A stretch of 10,000 nt of DNA from Botryococcus braunii (GCA_002005505.1 MVGU01001366.1:1-10000), one strand, 5' to 3'; shown: positions 1 to 9,423, counted from the stretch's first letter. Program-made: numbers and translations. Notes: a model not told the origin generated them from the sequence alone.

Positions 1-1099
1 CATCGAAGTCATGGGAGAAGCGACGCTGCCCCCAGGCACCAGCAATTGCTCCTCTTGTCTGCTATGATATGGGGAATCTTCATTTCCTGCGTGTGCCCAA
101 AACCCCTCATCAAGGATGGCTCCTCAAGCCTCGAGCTTCAATGCCTACTGCTCCATACCCACTTCCCATGTGGTGGGGCCCGCACAACTTGACTATGTGT
201 GGACTAAACCCCTCTTGGCTTTTAACAAACAATTATCATGAAAGCCAGCACCAGGGTACACTCCTCCCTTTGCACCTTAAACGCTAGCATGCATGCTGCT
301 TCACCACCTTCCCCCCCCCCCCCCTTTTTCCCCCAATACAAGCGAGAAAGGAGATAGAGGGCAGGTAAGGGGGCAAAGGGCCAAAGGAGGTCCCAGGCAA
401 AGCCAGGCCAAGAGAGGGTAAGAAATAGTCGAGAGCCAGGCCATGCCAGGCCAGCCCTTATCTGCAGTGAGGTGGGGAGGGGTGCAAAGGAAAACCAGCT
501 CTAACCTAATGCACAGGCTTAAAGCACTCGAATCGTAATTAAGTTTAATGCGGCCCCTTGTGTGTCACACCTTCTCCAGCATGATGGGCCCCTCCCAAGA
601 CCTCCAACCCCTCTCTCCCCCCATCCCCTCTCTCCCCGCCCCTCGCCCTTAGAATGCAATCCCCTGCCAAACCTTCATCGCCCGTGCCAATTCCCACAAC
701 CCCAGGCAAGGGACAAATTTTCCCTCTCCGCACGCGTCCCCCACGCCCCCCCCCCCCCATCTTGTGTGTCAAGATGCGGGCAGATCACTTACACATGTCT
801 GGGGTCTTGTGTAGTGTGTCTTATCCAGGCCAAGCCATATGAGGCCCCAACTAAAGGGGCAAGGGGTTCATATTTGTTCCTCCCTACACACTATGCAAGA
901 CAACCACTCCTAGTGAGTCAGTCCCAAGCCAATGGATGGATCTGCACCCGTAGCATGGAACGACACTTCTGCGTTATAAGCTGCAACGACAATTCTCCCA
1001 AACCACAAGGGTTTCTCTCAGAAAGACCATAGTAGGCAGCAAAACACATCCGATAGCCAAAGACAAGTGTACTACAATGTACCATCCAAGCGTATGCCA
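1..1099. other. No gene seen; C-rich and low-complexity flank
   Basis: This stretch contains C-runs at about 309-324 and 747-758, a CCAGGC-rich patch around 390-455 and pyrimidine-rich sequence around 575-650. Overlapping short open frames on both strands are compositionally biased and match no family I recognise. It would be 3' flank or 3' untranslated region of the BBX gene. Confidence 0.6.
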
Positions 1100-1214
1100 T
1101 CAGAGAGTACCCACACCACTGACCGATGTTGTCGCCGACCTTGGGGCAAACTTAAAGGGGCAGGTCCCAAGACCATTCGATTCGGCTTGATCAATGCAAA
1201 CGAGTCCCAGGGAC
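1100..1214 (-). other. Weak candidate further exon or chance ORF
   Basis: A good acceptor (pyrimidine-rich, then TTTACACAG|G) at 1215 is followed by an open frame of 37 codons ending at TGA 1102-1100. It would fit a phase-2 intron. No convincing phase-2 donor was found in candidate exon 4, and the encoded peptide resembles nothing I know. It is listed only because the acceptor is strong and it lies downstream of the gene. Confidence 0.15.
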
Positions 1215-1309
1215 CTGTGTAAACAAGCACAGCGGGACTCGGACACCCCACTCGACAGGTTGGAGGCCCCTTTTCCACGCATTCACAGTTAGTCGACAGC
1301 TTTAAAACC

Positions 1310-1541
1310 TTAGAGAGTCCACACACCCGTGCTCCTCTGGGCGACCCCGCGTAGAAGGGCTTGCGCTCCCGCGTTCCCTCGGATAGAGTCCATGGAGGGT
1401 GAGAGCAGCCCTGCACCTGATGATGAGGCGTGCGCGATGCCATTGCCCATTTGCGGCAAGCCATTGTCCCGTCGGTCCACACTATACTGGAGGGCCGCTG
1501 GTCCCTTCCCTTTATCCATCGGAGGACCCATTTCGCCATAC
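1310..1541 (-). CDS. Candidate BBX exon 4 (C-terminal region)
   Basis: The acceptor is GATGCACAG|G at 1542. One base joins the two left by exon 3 (phase 2) to make Gly147, followed by 76 codons to TAA at 1312-1310, for a 223-residue protein. The reading is polar and rich in Gly, Ser, Met and Pro, with stretches such as SSSGAGLLSPSMDS, plausible for a disordered C-terminal region. I recognise no conserved C-terminal BBX motif in it. Against it: a competing open frame runs through the same bases, and the donor and acceptor are only moderate. It could also splice onward to a frame at 1100-1214. Confidence 0.35.
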
Positions 1542-2037
1542 CTGTGCATCCACAAATATGTTATGCCCTCCTAATCGTATGCTGAGCCATTGTCCTCCCT
1601 GTTTCCTATCAACTCTTTGCAAACCTCCACCTCAACCCCAAGTGGGCGCAAATCTGTATTTAACCCCTCCTGCACCCAGTTATGCTGTGGAAAATGTACA
1701 TCACCTTTACTGAAGGGCAGCACAAGAAGATGCAAGACTGCAGGACAATGCAGTCTTCAACAGCGACAAAGCCTGTCCCTGGGTCAAATCCCATGGAACC
1801 CTTGCAAAGAAGCATTTCTGCCGAGCTCCCCTTGTAACAGGCCATGTCTGCCTAGGCCACTCGGGACAAGAACTTCGCCCCGAAACAACTTAGGAGGAGA
1901 TTTTGTGGACCCTCGACAAAGTCAAATGGACGAGGAGCTTAGGTGTAAAAGCTGGTCTTTGAACGATGGTCTACCAGCAATACTGTCCAAGTGAATCAAA
2001 AGGTGCTCTATGAAGCCAATAAACCGTAGTGGCGTAC
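1542..2037 (-). other. Possible BBX intron 3, or 3' untranslated/flanking sequence
   Basis: If exon 4 is real this is a 496-bp phase-2 intron that starts GTACGC like intron 1. If exon 3 instead reads to the stop at 1971, the rest is 3' untranslated or flanking DNA. Short frames on both strands here show no family resemblance. I see no clear plant-type AATAAA signal in the sense direction. Confidence 0.35.
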
Positions 2038-2244
2038 CCTCTGGAATATAGCTGGGAGGTTGAAAAGTGTGTATTGGACACTAAGCTTCCACTGCAGGAA
2101 GGATTGTGGCTGGACAAGGCATCAGCATGCGCATCCCTCACGGGCACAGGTGGAAGAGCATGAAGCCCGATACTGACGGGCGATAGGAGGAAGCGGCTGT
2201 GTTTTGCAACCAGCTCATTGGCTGTGTGGATCCTCAGATCGCAC
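2038..2244 (-). CDS. BBX: BBX exon 3: last ligands of B-box 2 and Ser-rich linker
   Basis: The first base finishes Arg78, then Cys79, Asp80, His84 and His93 complete B-box 2. The reading CDLRIHTANELVAKHSRFLL, then SPVSIGL, closely follows the family pattern of a closing helix, RFLL and a hydrophobic GL motif. From about residue 106 the sequence is low-conservation and rich in Ser, His, Ala and Pro, as expected past the B-boxes. The exon start at 2244 is firm. The end at 2038 is a proposed donor (AGAGG|GTACGC), chosen because it repeats the donor hexamer of intron 1 and keeps phase 2. Without splicing, the frame adds 22 residues with no family resemblance and stops at TAG 1973-1971, for a 168-residue protein. 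Confidence 0.85.
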
Positions 2245-4923
2245 CTACATGCAACCAACAGGCAAAGTCAATGGTCTCATTCATTTCAGCTCCGCTGGCC
2301 GGTCCTAAATGCCCGTTCATGGCCCCGTCCAACCACTACCAAACCCCAGTCTAACCCCCAAAACTACCCCCTAGTCAGCCCAAAGTATGACCCCAAACAT
2401 AACACCAGTCAACCCGAAGCATATTGTAAAGAACCCCAGTCAATCTTCAACAAAACCCCAGAATACAGTCCCAGCAACCCAAAGCATAACTCAGTTCAAA
2501 ACCCCAATCAACCCAAAACCACACAGATACGTCAGCCAATCCTTACCCGAGCCATCAGGGCTTCTCCCTCGGGGGAGCAGTGGTAACTGCTCCCTGATAT
2601 GGTTTCTTCCCCTCCCTCCAAACTATGCAGCAAAATCCAGCATATGATTTATATCCAGCCAAAGTGGGTCCATCGACTTGGAAATCCACCAAGGATTACT
2701 TTGGCAGTTTTACTGTCTCAACAATTTAGGGAGGAACGGATGTGGTCAAATAAGGTGATAAGCAGCTCAACCAAGACAAGCATTAATGAACAACGGGTTC
2801 ATATCAGAGTCACACTTAATTTGCAGAAATGTGGCTGAAGTCACCATAACACATTCTTAAGTTTGACGCAAAAAGTATCATGCCTAAGAAGGATATGCCA
2901 TATATCGGTATCTGAAATTAAAAACGGAGCCTTCTACTCCCACTCGTCAGAGATCTGTTTTTACCACATGTTTTCCCCTGACCTCCTCATCCCTACCAGG
3001 CAAAATCCCAAACGCAACGCAGCGTACAATCCCTTCCATCCCATAAAGGTAAATACGTAAAAGTTCCTTGAAAAAGGGCCAGGCCACCAAGCCCTCGTTT
3101 TCTTGCACTCCCCGCCCTCTGCCCCCCCCCCCCTCCCTGGGGACTTGGGGGATGACAGTTTTGTGGGGCCATAGGAGAATGAAGGACCAACAAGACCCTG
3201 CCCCCCCGGGGCAATCAAAAGAAGCAGACTTCCCTTGGACACAGCAGCTACCTCACCCAGGCAGAGCAGCATGACCGCGTCCCAGCACAAACCACGATAC
3301 ATAAAATTGAGGTAGACATGTAGCCCCCCAACTAATTCAATAGGAATATGATCATGCTGAAGTTTCATGCTACCAAACACATGTCGGCTGATTTGGCAGA
3401 CATTGTCCTTCGACTTCGGCGCTACCACCGAACTCTCCTCACTGCCCTGGACCTTGAACCCTCCCTTGCACCCATGAAGATACCCTCAGGACAGGTGGAA
3501 GCATATCACATAAGACTTTGGCCATTAGAAGAATCACCCACAGCAGCTAAGAAATATTGTATATACATACAGCCTTGATATATCGTGTATACCGTATCGT
3601 GCTAACGCATTTAATAAATTATCTTAATTCTTCTGAGCGACATAAAAACTAAGAAGCGTCTGTTCAGGAACTCCCAAATTTGTTGAAACCCCCTCCATTT
3701 TGCCCAGGGGACCCCCAAAATAGTTGAAACCTCTCGGATTTTGCTTGCTGCAGCCACCGGCAGTGTAAATGTGCATGGCGTAGTGCTTGTTGGGGGGGTC
3801 CCAGGGACCGGTGGCGAGGAAGCTAAGGTGATTCCTTCATGAGAATCTGAGTGACTCTAGTGTTGTTGGTCGGTAGCCACAACTAAGTTAAACCTAAACA
3901 TCTAGGGCATTTTGCCCCAAAATCAGAAAAAGCCCTCTGGACATTTTGGCATAGACCCCCAAAAGCAGTTCGGAAATGCACATTTCAGGCACAAAAAACA
4001 TTACCTCCGAAAGCAAATAGCGCCGACATGGTAGTTAGATGGTGAGAGCGCTTTACCCCTCGGATATAAGTGCATTTGAACCCAAAGTCATCTCACTGCA
4101 GAACACACCCGAAAAGCCCAACACTGCCCTTTCTGAGTGAATGCGGGGTAAACCTTCTGCAGAGCAGGGCCCTGTCTTCTGCACAGAGCATAACTGCTGG
4201 GCACTCCTGGCAAATGTCGCATTTGTGAATGTCTCCTTCACTTCCCAGCGTGACCCGTTCATGCTTCGTTGTCAGTTTGTTGGCTTCATGTACCCTGAAA
4301 CAACGGGCGACCAAAATGAAAGTCAGATGGTCTGGCAATCACAAGTTCTGCAACAGGAGAAGGCAGACAACGAAGCCGGTGGAAAAAATATTCCATTTGT
4401 TTACTGTAATGCAAACACATGGGCACTGGCAAGCCATGGATCCTCGGCCCCACCCTGTCTCTCGAGATACGGGGTAGTGTCTTCCTCGGCAAAATTTTCC
4501 CACAAGCACACACCACATATCACGACCTTTCCAACACGAGGCTGCTATGAATAACCAGATTATACACACTGGGCATCCTCCTAAAAAAAGAGCGCAGCAT
4601 AAATGAATCCCTCTCGGAAACGACTCGTCGATCCTTTCAACTTTCGTCAGACATGCGTGTTTACAAGAAGCGCCAGTCCCTGACACCAATGGATTTCAAA
4701 CAATTCGAAATCTTCTCAATCGTGATATAGTGAAAAAGGCAGCCCTGAAATGTGGACACCACGCGCTCCCTAACATGGCAACATCCTAGGAAGCCTTCTC
4801 CCGCAGGGGACACAGCAGCAGTAACGCGTACTTTATATCGCATTTGGCACACATAACGGCCTTATCTGCGAAGCAGAACACGGATGCATTCTCGCCGTCG
4901 CACACATCGCACTTATGTCCCAT
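2038..4923 (-). CDS. BBX: Double B-box zinc-finger protein (BBX/DBB, STO-like), spliced, exons 1-3
   Basis: This is the whole supported gene: exons 4832-4923, 4154-4294 and 2038-2244 on the minus strand. Spliced, they encode residues 1-146 with two B-boxes of identical spacing. B-box 1 is C5-x2-C8-x8-C17-x2-D20-x4-C25-x2-C28-x4-H33-x8-H42. B-box 2 is C56-x2-C59-x8-C68-x2-D71-x4-C76-x2-C79-x4-H84-x8-H93. The text around them (HEANKLTTKHERV, CDICQE, EDRALLC, CDLRIHTANELVAKH) is that of plant BBX proteins. No CCT domain is visible, which suggests the DBB subgroup rather than CONSTANS-like. Known members are nuclear transcriptional cofactors that bind zinc through the B-boxes and act with HY5 and COP1 in light responses; that role here is inference. 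Both introns are phase 2 with GT..AG ends. There is no frameshift or stop inside the B-boxes, so it looks intact. The C-terminus beyond residue 146 is unresolved. Confidence 0.9.
2330..2525. repeat. Degenerate A/C-rich repeat block in intron 2
   Basis: The plus strand is almost G-free and made of variants of AACCCAAAGCATAA and AACCCCAGTCAA. The closest copies are AACCCGAAGCATA at 2411 and AACCCAAAGCATA at 2476, 65 bp apart, with a looser copy near 2378. In the sense direction of the gene it reads as G/T-rich with many GGGG and GGTTTT runs. It lies 80 to 280 bp upstream of the exon 3 acceptor. Confidence 0.6.
3671..3970. repeat. Dispersed 30-40 bp repeat in intron 2
   Basis: Sequence around 3671-3704 (CCCAAATTTGTTGAAACC and following) recurs imperfectly at 3711-3744, offset 41 bp. 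A 30-bp part (3696-3725, CATTTTGCCC.. ACCCCCAAAA) recurs at 3942-3970 with one gap. A further CATTTTGCCCC fragment sits at 3908. The copies are imperfect and unevenly spaced, so this looks like an eroded tandem array or remnant of a repetitive element. Confidence 0.5.
4154..4294 (-). CDS. BBX: BBX exon 2: end of B-box 1, linker, most of B-box 2
   Basis: The exon has 141 nt: one base finishing Lys31, 46 codons (residues 32-77), and two bases of codon 78. It supplies His33 and His42 of B-box 1, a 13-residue linker, then C56, C59, C68, D71 and C76 of B-box 2. Phrases such as ANKLTTKHERV, CDICQE and EDRALLCR are hallmark plant BBX text. The acceptor is TTTCAG|G and the donor is AAG|GTTTAC. A proline follows the second cysteine pair (C-P-A-V), common in this family. 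The exon is short and flanked by intron, so a gene finder working without homology could miss it. Confidence 0.93.
4295..4831 (-). other. BBX intron 1 (phase 2)
   Basis: The intron is 537 bp. It begins GTACGC and ends in a T-rich tract and TTTCAG. A CTGAC branch-point-like sequence lies roughly 30 nt before the acceptor. It splits the Lys31 codon three residues after Cys28 of B-box 1. Several open frames overlap it on both strands, but none resembles a protein family I recognise. Confidence 0.85.
4832..4923 (-). CDS. BBX: BBX exon 1: start codon and first half of B-box 1
   Basis: The exon has 92 nt: 30 codons plus two bases of codon 31. The start ATG is at 4923-4921. An in-frame TAG lies at 4968-4966 with no other ATG between, so the start is well fixed. 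The first zinc ligand is Cys5, the usual distance from Met in plant BBX proteins. The exon encodes MGHKCDVCDGENASV and then C17, D20, C25 and C28, six of the eight B-box 1 ligands. The donor is AAA|GTACGC. Splicing to exon 2 rebuilds Lys31 and continues directly into Val-His33, exactly as the family requires. Confidence 0.92.
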
Positions 4924-5300
4924 ATCCCCGGCACCTCGGGACTCACCACCTAAATAGAGGAAACCCTACCAAGTCATGTCGACATGATACTATGATAAGC
5001 ACCTAACATGGTTGTGACCATCCCCTCTGCTTTACCGACTTCCGGTTTCAAAACGGGTGCTGTGTGGCCTACCGCTGCCGGGGTCCTGATCACTACTACG
5101 TTCTTTAACGCAGAAGATCACGTCAACCTGGGGTGGAGGCATCGTGGCATTATCAACCGCTCATTTGGAGCCTCACGATAGGGCTCAAGTACGTCTTCAG
5201 GCAGTGATTATGCAATCTTCCTTCCTTCCTTCCTCCGACTCCTCATGCGAGTGAGGGCGAACGTACCAGGGAACCAGAAGATATACCTTTTCTCGTCGTT
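4924..5300 (-). promoter_or_regulatory. Probable BBX 5' flank and promoter region
   Basis: This is the region upstream of the start codon. It holds four ACGT cores (5098-5101, 5120-5123, 5191-5194, 5261-5264). The second reads TGACGTG in the sense direction, a bZIP/HY5-type element. A GATAAG I-box-like site is at 4994-4999, and a (TTCC)n stretch at 5217-5234. No convincing TATA box is visible; CTATTTAG at 4950-4957 is too close to the ATG to serve. The transcription start is unknown, so promoter and 5' untranslated region cannot be separated. Function is inferred from position and motifs only. Confidence 0.4.
4974..5009 (-). other. Possible 11-codon upstream ORF ending in a perfect palindrome
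   Basis: An ATG at 5009-5007 opens 11 codons and a TGA at 4976-4974, 50 nt before the main start. The last 14 bases (4974-4987, TCATGTCGACATGA) form a perfect palindrome that contains a second in-frame ATG and the stop. It matters only if the transcript begins upstream of 5009, which cannot be seen here. Confidence 0.3.
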
Positions 5301-5733
5301 GCAAGATCCGAAAAGAGGAAAATCTTGCTCCGTGCTTCCCATGCGCGACCCCAGCCGTGCCAGTCATGCAAGTCTATTGGTGCAGATCACCCGGGGGAGC
5401 CCGATGTAATTGAAGGAAGGAATATTGAGAGTACTCTCGAAATTGAATACCAATGGTCTGGTGTTACCATACACAGTTGATGCCCACTCCATGCATCCGT
5501 TGGACTGAGCTGCCATCAAAGAGTTGCCCAAGGAGTTCCTTCCTTCCTGCTCCTGTTCCTGTTCCTTCCTGCTCAGGGACATCATTTCTGGTTGAACAGC
5601 TGTGGGCGCCATTTCGTTAGCAATTAAATCACACCGCAACAAATCACACCCTCGACAAAGTTTTGATAACCATATAGACTACTGACTTGACAAGTGTATT
5701 AGGGTATTATATTGACCATTCTGGTACTGCATG
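5301..5733. other. No gene seen
   Basis: An open frame of 92 codons on the minus strand (5364-5642) has no recognisable motif. Its Glu-Gln stretch comes from a cryptic TTCCTG repeat at about 5536-5574. Otherwise the sequence appears unique. Confidence 0.5.
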
Positions 5734-5812
5734 TTTAGTATTAATAGTGAAGCCTATCCTTGTGGTAAACTTCTCATGAAATCAGTTTAATATTTAGAGT
5801 GAAGCCTATCCT
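5734..5812. repeat. Short direct repeat, 52-bp period
   Basis: The 27-bp segment 5734-5760 recurs at 5786-5812 with 24 of 27 bases identical. Both end in AGTGAAGCCTATCCT. The sequence between them is only weakly related. Confidence 0.75.
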
Positions 5813-5950
5813 AACCGCATACCGTAAATCCATCATGCAGGGACGCGGGATCTAGGGGCCAAATGTTAAAGGTAATAATGAGAGGGAAAGAGAGAGACGA
5901 GGAAGGCGGGGTGAAAGGGGAGAGAGAGAGAAAAATGAAATATATGTATC

Positions 5951-5951
<1 letters not shown>

Positions 5952-6008
<57 letters not shown>
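5952..6008. repeat. (AC)n microsatellite
   Basis: This is an uninterrupted AC dinucleotide run of 57 bp, about 28 units. It abuts the purine tract that follows directly. Open frames reading through it are products of the repeat. Confidence 0.98.
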
Positions 6009-6487
<479 letters not shown>

Positions 6488-7298
6488 GAAAGGTGAAATT
6501 ACCCCATATTACGCACACCCGTCGAAAGCACAAGCACAGTGAGTATACAGTGGGGAAGGGGAGGGGATATATGCCACCACACCGAGGTTTTACCCAGGGC
6601 TTGCAGACGACATTAGGAGACATCCTGCCAGAGCCAAGAGGGACCGTTTGACAAGAACGTACACCTAAAGGACATATACCAAAGTAGGACGTTGTTTATG
6701 GAACAACTCCCGAAGTCCAGAGAATGGCGTTGTTTCTGGTACAACCCACCGAAAACCACCAACCAATCTGTAGTACCGTCTAACTAAAGAAGGAGAACAC
6801 ATCCACTCTGCAGACAATGTACAGTGTGAAGCCCATGAAAAAACATCACACTCCCGCCGGGCAGTCACGTAGCACAGGCTGTTGGGATCCTGCCGGTACG
6901 AGGACTGAAGTGAGCTCAATGGTAAATAATGTGTTCTCCAATCTAAGGAACACTTTCCTAAAGACTTTAGGAACTCACCACTGACTCGTTGACTCTACAG
7001 GGAAAGGGGGAGGAATACTCGGAGAGCTTAAAGAGAGGACCCATTTTCCTTCACACATAGAGACCCCAGATAAGGACTTGCCAACCTACCTTGCCTAAGT
7101 GTGAGATTATGCATATAAGGGACACCGTCCCACAGTGATCAGTGGATAGGCCTGAAGTGTATGCAGGTATCGCCCAGGAAGCTAAATCTAGTTTTTTAGG
7201 AGAAAGAGCGCACGCTTAGCTTCCCAAAATGGCCAACGGTTGAAAACGTTTGACAAGTCACAACCCTTCTGGTAACTGTCCGCAGTATTCAAATATTC
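6488..7298. other. Unique sequence between the purine tracts, no gene seen
   Basis: About 800 bp of balanced composition. A minus-strand frame of 84 codons (6665-6919) has no recognisable domain or splice context. No repeat longer than a few bases was noticed. Confidence 0.5.
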
Positions 7299-7805
<507 letters not shown>

Positions 7806-7810
<5 letters not shown>

Positions 7811-8000
7811 TATCTGAGAGAAAGAAAATCACTAAACAGTCCTGAAACGTAACGACAACTGATAACCTTTGCAGGGCTGTGGTGGTTATATGTATGCAGA
7901 GTGTTGAAATTGAATCCACATTCGTAAAATAGTAGTCTGAACAGGTGTGTAAATTTAAGCTTGGAATCCCAGGAGAAACAGTGACCCCTGATTTAGAGAG

Positions 8001-8062
<62 letters not shown>

Positions 8063-8230
8063 GGGGGGAGAATGTCTACGGAGAGAAAGAGAGAACTCAC
8101 TAAACAGTCCTAAAGCGTAACGACAATTGATACCTTTTGCAGGGCTGTAGTGTAGTGTATATGTATGCCAGAGTTTTGAAAATGAATCCAGATTCGTAAA
8201 ATAGTAATCTAAACAGGTATGTAATGTTTA
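7806..8230. repeat. Tandem duplication, 268-bp period, each copy GA tract plus unique tail
   Basis: The tail of copy 1 (about 7806-7955) and of copy 2 (about 8064-8230) share a long similar stretch with scattered substitutions and small indels. CACTAAACAGTCCT begins at 7830 and 8098. Other shared phrases are GCAGGGCTGT and ATTCGTAAAATAGTA. Each tail is preceded by a GA tract; copy 2's is 7995-8072. The duplicated unit therefore includes both microsatellite and tail. Confidence 0.9.
7995..8072. repeat. (GA)n tract 3
   Basis: This is a 78-bp pure purine run, mostly GA dinucleotides with one GAA step and a terminal G-run. It belongs to copy 2 of the 268-bp duplication. Confidence 0.95.
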
Positions 8231-8263
8231 GAAGAGAAGGTTCTCTGTGTGTATCGGAGCCAA

Positions 8264-8301
8264 ACTCAAGATGACTATTTAGACTCAAGATGTCTATTTA
8301 G
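8264..8301. repeat. 19-bp tandem duplication
   Basis: ACTCAAGATGACTATTTAG is followed directly by a copy with one substitution (8283-8301). Confidence 0.95.
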
Positions 8302-8652
8302 ACAAGAATCCAAGGACTGTTGGTGGTTTTGCAACGCGATGTGTCTAGGATAATTATCGAGTTTAATCTCAGCGTGCCCTTCGTGGGGATGTTAAGCTCA
8401 TGTACACGTTGGTTACTGATTTAAACATTCACACCGCCTGTTAGCCAGGCGCTTTGGAGATCTATGGAGTTCCGCTAAGGTCCACACAGACCCTGGGGGT
8501 CCTTGGATTTATCCGTTGTGTCCTGAAAGTTGTTATCTCTGAAGATGACTCCTTGATATAGTATTTATGTGGACGTGTAGGCACTCTGCCTAGCTCGACT
8601 TTTGCCTCTCTAAACTGTGCCTCTCTAAACTGGGTCTCTGTGCACGTGGTGT
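8302..8652. other. No gene seen; small 15-bp tandem repeat
   Basis: This stretch is unique-looking sequence apart from GCCTCTCTAAACTG occurring twice at 8604 and 8619 (15-bp period). A 72-codon minus-strand frame (8462-8680) crosses it; its repeated QFREA peptide comes from that tandem repeat. Confidence 0.5.
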
Positions 8653-9030
8653 TCATTTGGTGGCTGTTCGCTGTCCTCATTCAGAGTGCACTGTGCCGGT
8701 TCATGATCATGAGCTGATGTTGCCTGACACTGGTAAGTGCTAGGATTGATTAGTTTAGGAGTCATGCAAACTACACTTCACCATTTTGTAACAAAACTTG
8801 CCTCAAACGTCTCCAAGGTGCCGATTCGTGGGTTGTTCACTCTGCTGATTGAGTGTACACTGTGGCTGGTCAGGACCAGGAGCTGATGTCGCCTGATGCA
8901 GGTGGATGCAATTACCTCTTGTTTATTTGAAGTCCAGATGCCGACCATATGAACATAAACTTCACATGCTCAGCAATGTTCCTGTACCGACGATTCGTTG
9001 GGCTCCTCACACAGTCTGGTTGGCCTCGTT
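8653..9030. repeat. Tandem repeat family 1, 169-bp period
   Basis: GAGCTGATGT recurs at 8711 and 8880, and CGATTCGT at 8822 and 8991, both offset 169 bp. Unit 1 is about 8653-8821, unit 2 8822-8990, and a partial unit 3 starts at 8991 and fades near 9030. The copies are clearly diverged. Confidence 0.7.
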
Positions 9031-9423
9031 GCTTTTACACGCTCCATTCGGCCATTTGCCATTGCCTGCCCTTTTGTGTCCCCCCCCCCCCCCTGGGCGG
9101 GGGAGTGGCAACAGGGAGTCAATTTCTTAGTTGGTGGCGGACGATGGCGACCAGTTGCTTCCCATTGTCCTCTTTTTAAGCTCTGTCACTCCGGGCTAAT
9201 GGGTGATGAGCAGCAATACCTTTCACATGCCCTGTTTTTGACTTCCGATCCTGCACATTGCTTGTACCTTTCGGCATCGATCACACCAAACACCTGCTGA
9301 ACTGGTGGATTGAGCTAAATAGCTCTCCTGGCTTCCCCTGCTGCCCCGGCTGCCGACAGACACAATGCTTGGCGTTGAGCGTTGCAGTAGTGCATCCTCG
9401 AACAAGTAAAAATATCATATTTG
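9031..9423. other. No gene seen; poly-C run
   Basis: This stretch contains a C-run at about 9080-9093 followed by a G-rich stretch. Overlapping frames up to 100 codons on both strands have no recognisable domain. Confidence 0.5.

Larger units (their letters stand above)
2245..4153 (-). other. BBX intron 2 (phase 2, 1.9 kb)
   Basis: The intron has 1909 bp. The donor is GTTTAC and the acceptor GCATGTAG, with a TTGAC branch-point-like sequence about 25 nt upstream of the acceptor. It splits the Arg78 codon directly before Cys79. It contains an A/C-rich degenerate repeat block (about 2330-2525), a dispersed 30-40 bp repeat (3671-3970), a C-run (3122-3133) and short open frames on both strands without recognisable domains. 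I see no nested gene. Confidence 0.85.

Noticed and set aside
286..297. Perfect 12-bp palindrome AGCATGCATGCT with an RY-type CATGCATG core
   Set aside because: It is short, has no associated gene start, and palindromes of this size occur by chance.
562..1032. 156-codon plus-strand frame, Pro/Ser-rich at the start
   Set aside because: The composition follows a C-rich low-complexity stretch; it has no motif, and competing frames exist on both strands.
2330..2525. Interstitial telomere-like repeat (GGTTTT-type) on the minus strand
   Set aside because: The units are irregular and no exact telomere motif repeats in tandem.
2961..3428. 155-codon minus-strand frame
   Set aside because: It lies wholly within BBX intron 2, has no recognisable domain and contains a Gly-rich stretch from a C-run. 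It is probably chance.
4021..4084. tRNA-like text resembling A and B box promoter motifs (TGGTAGTTAGATGGTGAGAGCGC and a later TTTGAACCC)
   Set aside because: No acceptor stem or T-arm pairing could be built and the B box matches only about 7 of 11 consensus bases. At best it is a decayed tRNA or SINE relic.
4950..4957. TATA-like CTATTTAG in the sense direction
   Set aside because: It is under 35 nt from the start codon, too close to leave a normal 5' untranslated region.
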